Under the pieces are notes generated by a model. The model made no database searches. It was given only the letters and a program-made list of their open reading frames with translations, and was not told the origin of the DNA. This document shows positions 1 to 13,195 of a stretch of DNA of 64,000 bases, piece by piece. This DNA is from Siphlonurus alternatus. Taxonomy: Eukaryota; Arthropoda; Insecta; Ephemeroptera; Siphlonuridae. The stretch lies in the NCBI GenBank assembly GCA_949825025.1, contig OX463781.1, positions 22,451,538-22,515,537 on the forward strand, read 5' to 3'. A program made the position numbers and the translations under genes. Within the stretch, counting starts at the first letter, position 1. Every line of letters starts with the position of its first letter.

Positions 1-1654
1 AGGATAAAATTAGTTTTTAACTTCCCTTGTGCGTGTATGGGTATTGAATTAGATTAACGATGATTTTTATGTAACAATTGTTTTCAAAACAAAACAAAAT
101 TGCAACATTAAAAAAAAACATTAATAATACTGTATAATAACAATGTATCTAAGGTTCCACTTTTTTTCCTCCACCTGGAAGCCATGTCCGAGTTTCAATT
201 TAAGTTCATAATTTTTCACTATTTACTAGCTATGGTATAAAGTTTTAAAATTAAAAGGGTATATATTCAACTCCACGTGAAATAAGTTCTGTTAAGTGAA
301 GTATATAATATATTTTAAAGGAATTGGAAATAAAGTTAATGCTTAACCTATTTAGTTTTGTTTTAAGTATCTAAAAAAAATATATATATTTCATAGCATA
401 ATAATTAATATACTTACTATAATAATACTATCTTGATTAAATTAATGTCCTTATTTGTTTAATAATTATAAAAACAAAAGAAAGGTGAAAAGTAAAAGAA
501 TAATAAAATCTCACCAGTCACTGATGAGCAGCCTTAAAATCAAGATCAAAGATCGAGTGTTAACGCAGCACGGACCAGTTCGGAAGAAACTGAAGTATCG
601 GTGGTTACAGTGCAATCTATCTCGTTTATCCCCTCTCCCTTCTTTTCATTACTACCCCTATACCCCCTGATCTACCAGCAAGCCACACAACACGCGCGAT
701 AGTCCACATACATTAACTGACGGATGGACTCCAATCAGCCCCCCACCAATTCCACCCCCCACCCCACCCCAGAAGCAACCACTTACACTAACTTGCGTCA
801 TTGAATGACAATCTATTCCTGGGTCCAAGTAAAGAAGTCTACGATAATCTAATGTCATGTAAGATTTGTATTTTACTATCAAGGATTTGAGATTAGGTTA
901 AATTGAAATATGAAGTTTAAAAAAAGTTTTAATGAAAATTAATGTTTGATCGAACTTCAAAAATATAATCAATTTTAATACTTGGTCTAAAATTTTACTT
1001 TTTTTTTTTTTTTTTTTTATATATGATGAATTAGTTTAAATTGAAAATAAAAGTTATTTAAATAATTTTTCCAACTTCCACTGGTGGAAGTTAAAACAAA
1101 AAACAAATAATAAAAATCTGTTTTTAAATTAAGCAAATTAACGTACGTGGTTCCAGGTAATGGGAGTGGGTCCCCCTAATATGTTCAATGTAACAAGACT
1201 AGCAAGACTATCGTCGCCTCAGAATTTTGATGCAAGGATGCAACTCTAAACTTTATTCAAAATAGTGCCCGTCAAATTTCCACAATAGTCCACTATATAG
1301 TGTGTACTATCGTAATTTACATTCTGCGGCGGCAATTAAAAATTTTAATTTGAAACTTATTTATTAATTTTTTCATACTCGATCCTTTGAATTTTTTAAT
1401 ACTGTGTTTATAACTGGTTGATTTTTATCCTCACCTTATTTTTATTTTTTATTTTTTTTTTTTTTTTTTCCACTAGCATGAAATTCGAGAAATGCATATA
1501 CACTTGCTTATATACGAGGTAATATAATACATAATAACGATTAAAGATTAATTTAAAAAAAAATTATAATTATAATATTATATCATATCATAAAAAAAAA
1601 GAAAAGATGATTGCATGATCAATGCTTGTGGCCAGGAAGTTTAGTAGTATTTTT

Positions 1655-1687
<33 letters not shown>

Positions 1688-1771
1688 CGAGGTCGGGTTT
1701 GAACACACGCCCCTTTTAGGTCATATCCTTTAATTAAAGAAGTGACGCCTGTTGACGCCTCTCTCTGTACT
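1..1771. other. Non-coding flank
   Basis: AT-rich with homopolymers. A C-rich patch at 720-780 and the tract 540-880 are less AT-rich, but I found no exon with coding signature. At 1680-1700 the minus strand has a box-B-like GTTCAAACCC before a long A run, possibly a decayed tRNA-derived retrosequence. Confidence 0.5.
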
Positions 1772-1892
1772 TTCAATAACTTTTTAAAAATATTTCCCGA
1801 GCTCTAAAAAATATAGAAAAAAAATCAAAGTAACACAACGTCTATCTATTTCTGCAATAAATAATTTTGAGGTCAATACTCCATTCTTGAAT
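1772..1892. mobile_element. Solo arm of foldback family 4
   Basis: Only the right arm remains: CTTTTTAAAAATATTTCCCG through TTTCTGCAATAAATAATTTT to TCAATACTCCATT. More diverged than the full copies. Confidence 0.6.
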
Positions 1893-2046
1893 CAACCTTC
1901 AGTACAATTAATTGATGATGGTTATTTATATTGAATACATATTTATATATATGGCGAAAGGGAGGGGGTGGAGAGAAGGGAAGTTAAACAGCGTTTCCAT
2001 GCACTTAATTGTTTTATTCCATGCAACACGTAATGTCGGTATTGTT

Positions 2047-2142
2047 CACTCCATTCAAATAAAAATGTCCATCAGTACAACCCCCGCGGAATTCCATCCA
2101 TGTTAAAGCATTATAAAGCCGGATTGAACATATTTATTTTAA
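2047..2142. mobile_element. 85-100 bp inverted-repeat element (family 6)
   Basis: CACTCCATTCAAATAAAAAT at the left; the right end, TTGAACATATTTATTTTAA, is diverged. The central ATCCATGTTAAAG word resembles the other copies. Confidence 0.5.
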
Positions 2143-2415
2143 CGTGTAATTTACTATGTATTTTCCATATTATGCTGCAAGTGCTGCGGCCATTTTGGAG
2201 GAGGAGAGTGCATATGGGTATCACCTCTCTCTAACTTAGCTACATACTAATATACAGTATATAAAACAAACCATCAACTTAGTTATATACTGACCGTGAG
2301 TGAAAGGGATCGCACGATGTTTGCTCCGGTTACAGGTTACATTCACTTTCTTTCTACGTCACGAACCCACTATGTAGCTCTAGCTTATAACGTACGTATT
2401 ATATATCTGCCACAC

Positions 2416-2423
2416 TATATATA

Positions 2424-2460
<37 letters not shown>

Positions 2461-2462
2461 GC

Positions 2463-2523
<61 letters not shown>
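2416..2523. repeat. Dinucleotide array (AT)n, interrupted
   Basis: Two AT runs separated by GTACGCG; long enough to form a cruciform and to be length-variable. Confidence 0.95.
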
Positions 2524-2530
<7 letters not shown>

Positions 2531-2665
2531 TAATCACTCTGATGGATTTAGCTAGCTATAGAGTAATGATAAATATTGACGATAAACTGCCTTAAACTTT
2601 TTTTGTCTTCACTTATCAAAATTATAGTAAGTTTTTCACTGACTATATATAATCAAAATGATGTT

Positions 2666-2750
2666 ACTCATCTATTCGAATAAAAGTGACTGATCCGGCC
2701 ATATATGTTAAAGTCAGATTCTAGACATTTTTATTTGAAGGGAGGGTACA
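2666..2750. mobile_element. 85-bp inverted-repeat element (family 6)
   Basis: CTATTCGAATAAAAGTGACT with GATCCGGCC and TATGTTAAAG, closing with ACATTTTTATTTGAAGGGAG. Diverged copy. Confidence 0.5.
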
Positions 2751-3006
2751 TAATCCTCCTCCCTTCCTAAAAAGATACACATTAAAAAAAAAAGACTGAA
2801 TAAAAAATATGTGATATATTTTATTGTGTGAATATAATATAATTATATTGTAAAATAGATAAAAAAAAAATTTCGTATGTACAATACAATTACAATACAA
2901 AAACTGTACTTTTTTTTACAGGGATGCACCCTATGAGCTTATAGAGCTCGAGGCGAAATATGAATACAGAAAAACTCAGTCAGGATCGCGGACACCTCTA
3001 CGCATG

Positions 3007-3010
<4 letters not shown>

Positions 3011-3051
<41 letters not shown>

Positions 3052-3160
3052 TATATCTATTTCTGATGTGTTGGTGGCTCGATGATCATATATATTGTGT
3101 AATGGGCATTGCGCATTTTCAGTCCACCAATTGGATAATTACTATTTTCGAATCTCCTCC

Positions 3161-3202
<42 letters not shown>
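3011..3202. repeat. Pair of (AT)n arrays
   Basis: Runs at 3011-3048 and 3163-3202 with unique sequence between them. Tyr-Ile reading frames across them are artefacts. Confidence 0.93.
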
Positions 3203-3206
<4 letters not shown>

Positions 3207-3263
3207 ACCGGTCCTATAACAATTATTATTACTTTTTACCAATAGACCAAAATATGAAATACG

Positions 3264-3540
3264 CCATGATCTCCAAAGCCTGCACGGAGAGTTGAAACCA
3301 CCCTTGTAAAAAGAGTCCTATAATAAAAAGTATATAGTTAAGTGTTAAGTTGTAATTAATTATGATTTATAATACTTAATAATTGCATTTTTTTTACGAG
3401 AACATACACAAGTGCATCACTGCACTAGCTACGGTCTCTCATCCATGCAAGTACTATAGTACTATAACCACGATCGACGTTACTTGACTTAATAATTCTC
3501 GGCAGGTGATCTAACGAGAACCGATCAATGCGCGCACTAA
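3264..3540 (-). mobile_element. 5S-rRNA-derived SINE, degraded
   Basis: Minus strand carries GATCGGTTCTCGTTAGATCA (5S-like) and, farther on, CAGTGATGCACTTGTGTATG and CCGTGCAGGCTTTGGAG, in the same order as the 34310 copy, with deletions between. Confidence 0.55.
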
Positions 3541-3643
3541 CACGTAATATAGCTCATCCTCAATCATATATTATTTAATATAATTATATTGTAGTTCATC
3601 ATGCATTTACTAAAATATATTTTATAAATTTAATATTATTTAC

Positions 3644-3998
3644 TTAAGGGTAAGGTAACGCCACCAATGTTAAAAAAAATCCCTCTCACAAAAATTCTGA
3701 AAAAAATTTAAAATGTTCTCCTCTATACCCCCTATCAGTACCTAAAATATCAGGTCTACAAATACGATCTAGTTTTTGAGTTATAAATTTTTCAAGTTGA
3801 CTACTTTAACATGGAGAAATGAAACTCCCATGTTAAATTGGTCAACTTTAAAAATTCATAACTCAAAAACTAGATCGTATTTGTATACCTGATATTTAAG
3901 CTACTGATAGGGGGTGTAGAGGAGAACATTTTAAATTTTTTTCAGAATTTTTGTGAGAGGGATTTTTTTTAACATTGGTGGCGTTACCTTACCCTTAA
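3644..3998. mobile_element. TTAA-flanked foldback MITE (family 1)
   Basis: Nearly perfect palindrome of about 350 bases, arms about 170 bases, bounded by TTAA on each side with termini GGGTAAGGTAACGCC. No coding capacity. TTAA targets are typical of piggyBac-type transposition. Related copies at 41569-43605 (interrupted). Confidence 0.85.
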
Positions 3999-4092
3999 TT
4001 ATTATTTATCGAATAATATTTATTTTTTAATTTAATTTTGAATATATATTGCATGCTTAATAATTAAATGATTAATTAATCTGCAGCACGCA

Positions 4093-4440
4093 TTAAGGGT
4101 AAGATAACACGAACAATCGATTGTTGTTAGTCCCATTTGATTAACATGTAAACCTTATAGCAACCTCATAATGATTCTGATTTTTTTTTGAGAGACAGTT
4201 CTTGGCACCAAAAAAATATGGAAAAAATTTCAAAACAATCGGACGATCCAATTTTTTTAAATGAATTTTTTAAATTTTCAGTATAGGACTTTCCCATGGA
4301 GACCTAAACTAAGAAATTAATTTTAAAAAATTGGATCGTCGGATTGTTTTGAAATGTTTTCCACATTTTTTTGGTGCCAAGAACTGTCTCTCAACAAAAA
4401 AAACTCAGAATCATTATGAGGTTGCTAAGGTTTACATGTG
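4093..4440. mobile_element. TTAA-flanked foldback MITE (family 2), right end truncated
   Basis: Inverted repeat whose left end begins TTAAGGGTAAGATAACACG. Arms share CAACCTCATAATGATTCTG, GAGAGACAGTTCTTGGCACC and GGATCGTC-type words in opposite orientation. The right arm stops at GGTTTACATGTG without the terminal bases. The intact sister copy is next door at about 4496-4852. Confidence 0.8.
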
Positions 4441-4495
4441 TTTTCAATTTATATATGATACTCATATATTAATGTGTTTTTTGTCAAGGGTTAAG

Positions 4496-4734
4496 ATTAT
4501 GTAAGATAACACGAAACATCGATTGTGGTAGTCTCATTTGATTAACATGTAAAACTTAGCAACCTCATAATAATTCTGCTTTTTTTTTTTTTTTGAGAGA
4601 GACAGTTCTTAGCACCCAAAAATGCAGCAAAAATTTTCCCATGGAGACGTAGAATAAAAAATTAATATAAAAAAATCAGATCGACCGATTGTTTTGAAAT
4701 TTTTTCTACATTTTTTTGGTACCAAAAGAACTGT

Positions 4735-4765
<31 letters not shown>

Positions 4766-4852
4766 GAACAGAATTATTATGAGGTTGCTAAGGTTTACAT
4801 GTTAATCAAATGGGACCACTACAATCGATGTTTCGTGTTATCTTACCCTTAA
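4496..4852. mobile_element. TTAA-flanked foldback MITE (family 2)
   Basis: Palindrome with outer arms GTAAGATAACACGAAACATC on the left and its complement plus TTACCCTTAA on the right. Interior arms match the copy at 4093-4440. The two neighbours lie head to tail, separated by about 55 bases. Confidence 0.8.
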
Positions 4853-6666
4853 AGTATGCAAACTAAAAACAATACGTTTCATTGACTGCCGGAAACGCGC
4901 GGTAAGAAGCCAATAAAATACCTTTTAATTAAGTAAAGCATTTAGAAGTCTGCCCGAATAGATGCATACACAATTTAAAGATATAATATAAAAAAAGGCA
5001 TTTTCTTGATTTAAGTGAAATTAACCTTTTGTTATAAAAAAGATAAAATAGTTTTAAGATTTTGAGACACATAAAACTTCAATTACTTTTCGTTCCCTTC
5101 CCGCCCCCTCCCCCTCCTTTCCTCTTTGTCATGCAAAAAAATCTAATTAAGTTGGTAATTAAAATTGAAGGTCAACAAAACTGTATCCGTGCATATATTT
5201 TTCATTTATTTTTATAAATGCTTTATAATTCTTTTTACATAAATGTTTTTAAGTTCATATTTAATATATATAGAAATTCAAATGCAATTCATTGATGAAA
5301 GTGGTAATACATAATTATATAGCCTTCATATACCATGAATATAAACAATCATAAAGAAAAACTAAATTGGTAAGATTTAGTAAAATATAAATCAACATTT
5401 AAATTTATGACAGGTCAGATTTCAGCTTGAATCACAGTACATATTTATGTATTAAAGTTTACCTTGGTCATAAATATAAAATTTGTCATTGAAAATATAA
5501 TGAATCAAGTAAATTTTATTTTTATTAAGTTATACAATTTTCGTACTTTTTACCTTTTTTTTGGGGGGGAAATTAATAAACAAATATATATTCATTTTTA
5601 AATATATACTTAATTATTCTAAATAAAGAGCACCAAATTCCTTACGGTATAGTGAACTTATAATATTTTGAAAAACAACAAATTTAATTACATACAGATA
5701 CAGCTAGTACATAAAAATTAGTGAAGAAACTCATACATAATCAGATCAAGTATTAAAAAAGAAGAAATTATACCATACCTACATGATTATATAAACATAA
5801 TATATTTATAAATATTTCACTTTTAGTATGCTGCACAACAACAAAAACCACTAAAAATTAATTTCTTTTGTTCTATATAACTACTTATAAAATATCATTT
5901 TATACTCGCTAATTTAAAAAAAAAAAAAAAAATGCTTATAATTTTATATATAATCTAAAACATCACAAATTGTGAGATGCAATTAAACTTATACAATTTT
6001 AGTTCCTTTTTAAAAAAACAAATACTCCATGCAATATTTCTTAATTTGGTGGCTTTTTTTTTTTTTTTTTTTTTTTCAATGAATGACAAATATTATATAC
6101 ATGTATTAATTAATCATTATATATCAAGGAACATAATACAATTTTGAAGCAATAATGGACAATATGTTATTGTAAGAAATAATTTAGCAGTATTGTAATT
6201 TAATCTTTTGATGGTATATAATTTTAAGCAAAATATTTGGTATATATATAATATTTCAAATAAGCTGACAGAAATTATATAGTTATAAAAAATGTAAATA
6301 ACTAAATTTTTACCATTTCAATCACAAATATTTTCATATTTTTTAATAGCTTAATAATTATATATGCACAAAGCTATAAGAAATAGTAGCATGGACAAGA
6401 GAAGGAGCAATATCTCCTCCTCCCCCCCCCCCTTCCCAGAAAAGGTCAAATCAGTCCCAGGAACGGGCAAAATATAAACTTCAAACTTGAAGTGTGAAGG
6501 CTGGGTCAAAATTAAGTAGTCTTTCATTGCCGTAAGGGCTACAATGTATTTTCTGAATGGTTTATGTTGTCAAAAAGGCTTCTTGACTTAAGTATTACAT
6601 CAGCCAATCAAAAAATTCATAGCTCTTACAACGACCCAAGGCGACTTCGATCATTCTGACCCAACC
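4853..6666. other. Non-coding AT-rich DNA
   Basis: No gene or recognisable element beyond A/T homopolymers and a C run at 6423-6433. Confidence 0.6.
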
Positions 6667-7015
6667 TTAAAGGCATACAGGCCTCAAATTAAAAATTTGA
6701 CAGTCACAGAGAGTTGCTCGAGTTGGCAATCATCAACATTTTGATTATTTATTTCCGTGCGCGATGCAGCTGCATGAGCGGGGGCTGCAAAGTAAGGATG
6801 CAGGTCCTTGATGACGTCAGAATGACGTCACAACGCATAACCATACATACACCACCAAGTTTTTTAACGTCATCAAGGACCTGCATTCTTACTTTGCAGC
6901 CCCTGCTCATACAGCTGCATCGCGCACGGAAAAAATAATCCAAATGTTGATTGCCAACTCAAAAGCAACTCTCTGTGACTTTCAAATTTTTCATTTGAAG
7001 CCTGTATCTCTTTAA
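6667..7015. mobile_element. TTAA-flanked foldback MITE with CRE-like centre
   Basis: Arms begin TTAAAGGCATACAGGC and TTAAAGAGATACAGGC on opposite strands and extend about 150 bases, including GCGCGATGCAGCTG. The loop holds two TGACGTCA octamers about 13 bases apart. Reading frames in the arms mirror each other and are not genes. Confidence 0.82.
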
Positions 7016-7557
7016 GAGTTAATGCCTTAATTATCTGTCTCCGTCTCCCCCCCCCCCATTCTTTTCATTTAAGAATTATAATAAGCAATACAATATATTG
7101 AAGCTACAGGTATTAAATTTATGGGGTTAATTTTATATTAATATCAACAATACATTTATTCATACAGGAACTGTGGTTCAAAATGAGCTATAATACGAGA
7201 AACCTGGAAATCTAACGGAAAAAATGTATGTTGCTTTGAACACTTTTATTGGTATTATGATAATAATATTTTAGTTTTCTTTAATGATTTTAATTACAGG
7301 CTTAATTATGTCATCTAATAAAGTATAGGTATATATAATTATAATGTATACTTTATTACAAACAGTGTGGTGATAGTAAGAATTAAATTATAAGCTTCTT
7401 GCTTTAATTTAATCTTTCCCACCATGTGCATGAACATACAGAAAATTATGAGGTTGTTGGTCCTTCTTGCAGAAAGTATAGAAATTCATCAAATGAAGAA
7501 TTCTACTTTCACCAAGTTTTGAATGAAATGTGTATATTAAATAATATCATATTAAAA

Positions 7558-7740
7558 GGCGCGGATCCAGATCCAAAAAATTTGGGGGGGGGGGGGGGAG
7601 TCCCATAGAATCAATGTTAAAAAATAAAATGGACTTGTGAAAATACTCATGTTAAATCCAAAATTTCGAGAGGGCGGGGGGGGGGGGGGGAGAGAGAGAG
7701 GCCGCGGACACCACAGCCACCCCCTTGGATCCGCGCCTGC
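7558..7740. mobile_element. MITE with GGCGCGGATCCAG termini (family 7)
   Basis: Starts GGCGCGGATCCAGATCC and ends CCTTGGATCCGCGCCTGC; the inner arms carry G runs and CCAAAATTTCG. About 180 bases. Poly-G/poly-C tracts may be misassembled. Confidence 0.75.
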
Positions 7741-8488
7741 ATATAAATCATCTTAGAATTCAAAAAAAGTAACTTTCGGCTTTTGTCAGATGTGACATAG
7801 AAATACAGTAGTATAATATATATACTATAAAATTGCCATCAAATTTCTTTCAGTTATATATATGAATTCAACTCTGATTGAGATGATGCAATTTAATATA
7901 TACATAACATGTTAATTGAGTGTAGTTGGGTATTAAAAAAGGATTACATTCAGATTCGACTAATGCATTTATTGAAGTAAAACGTTTTTCAATGTAAAAT
8001 TATGATTTTCAATTCTATTGTGAATATACAGTTCATTTAAGTTTATTAACTCCTTTATGTTTTAGCTTTTTACATTAGAATAAAGTGGAAGAGGTTTGAA
8101 AAAATATTGGTATCAGTTACGTATACAAAAAATGTTGATTACAATAATTACCCTTTAAAGGGTAACAAAATGTAAAAATAAAGTGTATATATTATATATC
8201 CTAGCTGAGGTAAATTATATCTGGATTTGTTGTATTGAATCAAAGGGCAATTAAGTTAAAATATATTAATACCATAAAAGCATACAAATTAAAATTGGTT
8301 CTATGAACTCTGGGGTAAAGAAAGATAAGAGCAAACTGATAACTTTATTCTTAATATATTATTACATGCATTTTATTCATGCAATAAAATATATACATAA
8401 TGCAGTTGCCTCTATTGAAAAATATATTCTTTAACTTAATTGAACTTTTTTTGGGGTAACATGTAGCCATTTATAATGATGAAACATA

Positions 8489-8573
8489 TACTCCATTCAA
8501 ATATAAATGCCTGATTCAGCTATACTTTAACATATTATCATGGCCGGATTAAACATTTTTATTTGGAGTGTAC
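8489..8573. mobile_element. 85-bp inverted-repeat element (family 6)
   Basis: TACTCCATTCAAATATAAAT and the mirror CATTTTTATTTGGAGTGTA, with CAGCTATACTTTAACAT in the middle, shared with the copy at 58043. Confidence 0.65.
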
Positions 8574-10795
8574 ATTTATCAAAATGCATGGATATTTTTA
8601 TATTGTTTGATTTGTTCATTATGGGGAAAAAATAATGAAATGCTTATATATATAAGTATGATGAACAACAAATATTAATTATATCAATAAATCTGAATGC
8701 ATGTTATGAATTTAATAGGTTAGTGATCTGTTTTAAATTGTGTTGATGAGCATAATAAACTAGCACAGTAAATATTATAGGATTAAAAACCAATATGAAC
8801 AATGTACACAATCCTTATTGCATTTATAATTGAAACTGAATAGATGCAAAACACGACATTTGCACTCTCTAGCTGAAACAAATTATTTTATTTTTTGAAA
8901 GTATATAAACCTTCAACACTCACATCATGCATTTGTCACATCTGGTGGTCTCATTATTATTATGCAATAAAGCTATACAGTAATGAAATAATGATAATTC
9001 ATAATATTTGAGTGTAACGTTTACCAACAGCAAAAAGCAGCACATAATTTTTTCAATTATTTATTGAATTTTGAAATTATCAATAAAAATCTTTAAGTTT
9101 GCCCAGCATGCTTTGAGGGACTATGTGTACTATTATATATAAATTAATTATCACAATATATAGTTCATTCTAAAGAAAAAAATGACAGTTAATTATATTT
9201 TTTTTAAATTATCATGCAACTGTGGTGTTATTAATGCAAACACGTACACTAATTATTAAATGAAGAAAATTATCTGACACAAAGTATTATAGGAAAGCTT
9301 TAATACCAAAAACATGCATACCAACATTTTGCCTCTCACTCAAAATTATCTTATAATTGTATATGGACATGCATTAATTTGTTTGTTTATTTTAGTGGTA
9401 AAACTGCTTTTATGTCAGTTCTTCTATTCTTCATGGTACTCTTGAAAGGATCGAGGAAGAAATTTGAGGAGAATATTCTATTACATTTGCAGAATTTTTA
9501 TTACATAATGATAAATTTTATTAAATTTAAATAAATTAATGGCAATGGAGCAACTTATAGGCATTAAAGTTATTAAATGTAATTTAATTGCGCCAATTAA
9601 GCTGAGCATCGTCAGCAATATATCAATATCTATTTTTGATAATTTGATGTATGATAAAAATAAGAAGTGATGAAATAAATGGGCATTTCTTTTCCTCGTT
9701 ATTTAAAAGAGCTAGCTTAAAATGAAACAATATTTTTATTTATATAGTAGAATGGAATATTAATTTTGTACACATTAATAAGCAATGAGCAATAAGGTAT
9801 TTGTTTTGTATATGTATATTTTTTTGAACATTGTGTAATTAATCACTACATATAACTAACATAAATACAAAGAATACCCATCCACCTTTTTGTATTCATG
9901 CATTTTGATTACAAATTGAACAAAAAGTGTACCATGTTTATTCTGTATGTGGGTTTTAGTAAAATGTTCAGTCTAATATTAAGGTAATTACTTGCTATAA
10001 ACATTTTTAAATAAAGGTTGATGAAATAAAAATGTTATCGTTATTTTGGATAAAAATTAAAAAAAAAAAAAAAAAAAAACGTAAAAATTATTAATAATCC
10101 ACGCACCTCTGAACGAATAAAAAAAACTTCTCTTATTGACTTAAAACATTACATTACGAGTATTTAAAGGTGTATGTATGTATGTTCTATCACCCATCAC
10201 CTTTTATAAAGATACAAAAACTCTTTACGTAGTACAGTTTTACTTTCTGCAAGTTTTGCATTCACCCAAACATTCATTTTCACATACTTTAGTAGAATTA
10301 TTTTTAAAATTAAGTTATAATTATTATTTCTCCAGGTCTACTGAAGTATTTACAGTACATTATATTTTAAAACACAAACTATAGGATGGATATATATTAA
10401 ATTAATACATAATAAAAATTACAAAGAAAAAATAGTAACTCGCCTTTAATTATTTAAAGCCTTTTTTTTTTTTTTTTTTTTTTCATTTTACATCATTTTT
10501 TGCTTAAAAATATAATATATCAAAATCATTAACATCAAGAGGTAATATTATACATGTGGATAAAAAATAAATGTCAGAATGATCCTTAATAATTCTATTT
10601 ACAACTCTACATGAGACTTGAATAGAAATAAAATAAAAGTGCCACCACCGGCGGCTTGCGTCATAGCAAGTCTTTGCAAAGAGAGGCAACGAGTGCAAAT
10701 ATATTAATTGATAAGCATGCTGTTCTCATTAAAAATATAACTATATACACTATGGTCTCTACATAATATACTCAATTGAATATTATAATAAGCAC

Positions 10796-10945
10796 TGGTG
10801 AGCGGTAAGTAGCAAACCTGCCGCGTTCCACCTATATATTCATGAGACAAGCTGTGACATCAGTAGCACTTCTCGTAAGTTTTTTATTTACCTGCGCAAT
10901 AAAGGTGGAATATTGCAAGTGGCCTACTTACCTCTTGCTACCAAT
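10796..10945. mobile_element. Short foldback MITE
   Basis: GGTAAGTAGCAAACCTGC...GTTCCACCTATAT on the left mirrors GGTGGAATATTGCAAG...CTACTTACCTC on the right, about 150 bases in all. Sits on the downstream (3') side of the receptor gene. Confidence 0.6.
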
Positions 10946-12624
10946 AACTATACAGTATTATGTATGTACAAATAAAGGCCCATCAAGTTGCTTTTACTTT
11001 TAATCACTATTGCAAACTTTTCTTAATAAATCAAGGAAGTCAATTAGGTACATTGATTAAATTTATTTTATTAATTTTAAAGTCATAAATTTATGACTAA
11101 AAAAGTAATATTAAAATAATTTTTTACTGTATATTTTATTTGGCCATTTACTTTAAGCATTGTTTATTAATTAACACTAGACCATACTGATCTGTAGATT
11201 TCAGGCCTATTTACCACATTATTATGATATTAATTAATTATTAAATAATTGTAGTTTTACTTTATAGTTAGGCAAAAACTTTTTTGACTTCATTGCTTAA
11301 CGCTGGGTACAATTCAAACTACATAATTCTATAACCTGTTTAATTTTGGGTCTGCTGCATGCATTAATTTACTATATACATATATTATAGCATAATCTAA
11401 ATGTTTCTATGTGTTTACTTGTCTCTTAATTAGTACAGAGTAGCCAGTAATATTAACAGAGATAATCATTAAACAATTTAAATTTAATGTTTCTTTAATA
11501 GACCTTTATCACAATCTAAAGTTTTGTTTTTATCTGAACCCAAAATGAAAGTTGGTTTATTAAGTATATACAACAGAATTTATGTTGCATTACTGTTCAT
11601 CAAAATTAGGCCCGTTTCTATTTCGTAACTCAAGCACAGATAAACATTTTGCTTTAAAGGTATAACGGTTGGTTGCTAAAATGTTGCATTATACTGGTAA
11701 GGTACAAATTAATATTAAAGTAATTAACAAAATTTGCAATGCTGCTTCATTTAATGTATTGTGTCTAATTCTGGAAAAGCAAAAAAAAAAAAAAAAAAAA
11801 AAAAAGTAAAGTAAAGTAAAGTAAAAAAATAATTTTTTGCAAATCAGGTTTTGTGCCTTTGAAGCAAAATTTTTAAAAAGTGCCATTCAATATAAATAAG
11901 ATATATGTATTCCTATACATTATTTTGTAGGACCATCAATTTTTACAGTTTTCAGTTTGTTCTTTCATGCTTTACATTATTACATTAATATCTAAGCCAG
12001 ATTTTTGCCAATTATTGTACAAAAATTGCATGCAATGCAACAGAAAAAAAAAATTGTATTCTTTGATATATATATGCATCACATTGGGTATACATCAGTA
12101 TTTTATTAGCAATGCCTTTATCAATCCACAGAATTTAGCATTTAATTTATGAAACGAAAAGAATCACAACTCATTTCAAAAAAAATAATAATTATAACAC
12201 TTGCACTTTCAACTGTATGTATTGTATTGTGAATGACGTTTCACTATAAGTATTTTATTATAAAAAATTATACTTGAATACTGAACTCAAGCTTGGCACA
12301 CATGCCTTTATAGTTAACAGAGCTAAAGTAGAACTTCAACAATTTATTTTTTAAGCCACAGAATTCTACATATCATAGCATATATTAAAAACAGAATGCA
12401 AAAACACCTTTTATTTTGTGGATGTAGAAATAAAAAATGTTTTCGGACACATATAAAATATTTCATACGCACATCATACAACCTTGTAGGAAGCATGAGA
12501 TTGTATTTTTATATCCCAGTTTTTGAAGGAAAAAATATTTTCACCTGAGGAGCAAAGACGGGGTCTTTATTTTTGAATAAAAGATATGAACTTAAGCTTA
12601 AAAAATGCTTACTGAAGTTCCCAC

Positions 12625-13195
12625 TTAAGCCTGGTTTACGCAGACGCAAAAAAAAAAAACTTCTGCGTCAGACGCTAGAGTTGAAGTATGTGTTATCTTA
12701 TGGCACGGTTTACGCACCCAGACGCCAAACGCAAGATGCAGACGCAAGACGCAAAAGTTGACCAACTCTCAACTTTTGCTTCTTGCTTCTGCGTCTGCCC
12801 CGCCCCCCGACCAATGAGATGCGCTCATTTCAAAACAATGAAATTGCGCCAAAACTAGAAAATCTTCACTTGATTTTGGAAAAAAAAAAAAAAAAACGAA
12901 AAATTGTTTTGATTTAATACATAATTTTAAATTTGTAAAATGTCTTCACAACTCTCTCGGAAGCTGAACAAAGAAAATTAACTGACAAAAAGAAATTTGA
13001 TCCCGAGTAGTACCGACAACTGCCGAATTATTACGAAGTCGTAAAGAGAAGAAAAAATCAAGCGAGCGTGACCGATAACTGCCGAAGTAGTACGAGAAGC
13101 ATTAAAAATGCTTCTGCGAGAACAGATCATATCTTGACGCTAGACGCTTGACGCATAAGTTTTTTTTTTTTGCGTCTGCGTAAACCAGGCTTTAA
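12625..13195. mobile_element. TTAA-flanked MITE with GCAGACGC-type termini
   Basis: Terminal inverted repeat AAGCCTGGTTTACGCAGACG at 12627 and its complement ending at about 13193, each next to TTAA. The interior has an internal hairpin around 12748-12785 (GCAAAAGTTG and complement), many GACGC-type words and an AT-rich right half with repeated CGAAGTAGTACGAG-like words. No open frame. Confidence 0.8.

Larger units (their letters stand above)
7741..12624. other. Non-coding AT-rich DNA
   Basis: Apart from the family 6 copy at 8489 and the MITE at 10796, I see nothing but AT-rich sequence and homopolymers. Short open frames lack coding character. Confidence 0.55.

Noticed and set aside
658..882. 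Gly-rich open frame on the minus strand
   Set aside because: It comes from translating a C-rich simple tract; there is no homology, no matching splice sites and no codon bias.
1588..1776. tRNA-like or tRNA-derived SINE on the minus strand (GTTCAAACCC before a long A run)
   Set aside because: The box-B-like word is followed by CGACCTCGGC and poly-A, but I could not fold a full cloverleaf or find a box A; too weak to list as an RNA gene.
6714..6943. Two overlapping open frames with RARCSCMS-GGCKVRMQVLDDV on opposite strands
   Set aside because: They are mirror images caused by the arms of the foldback at 6667-7015.
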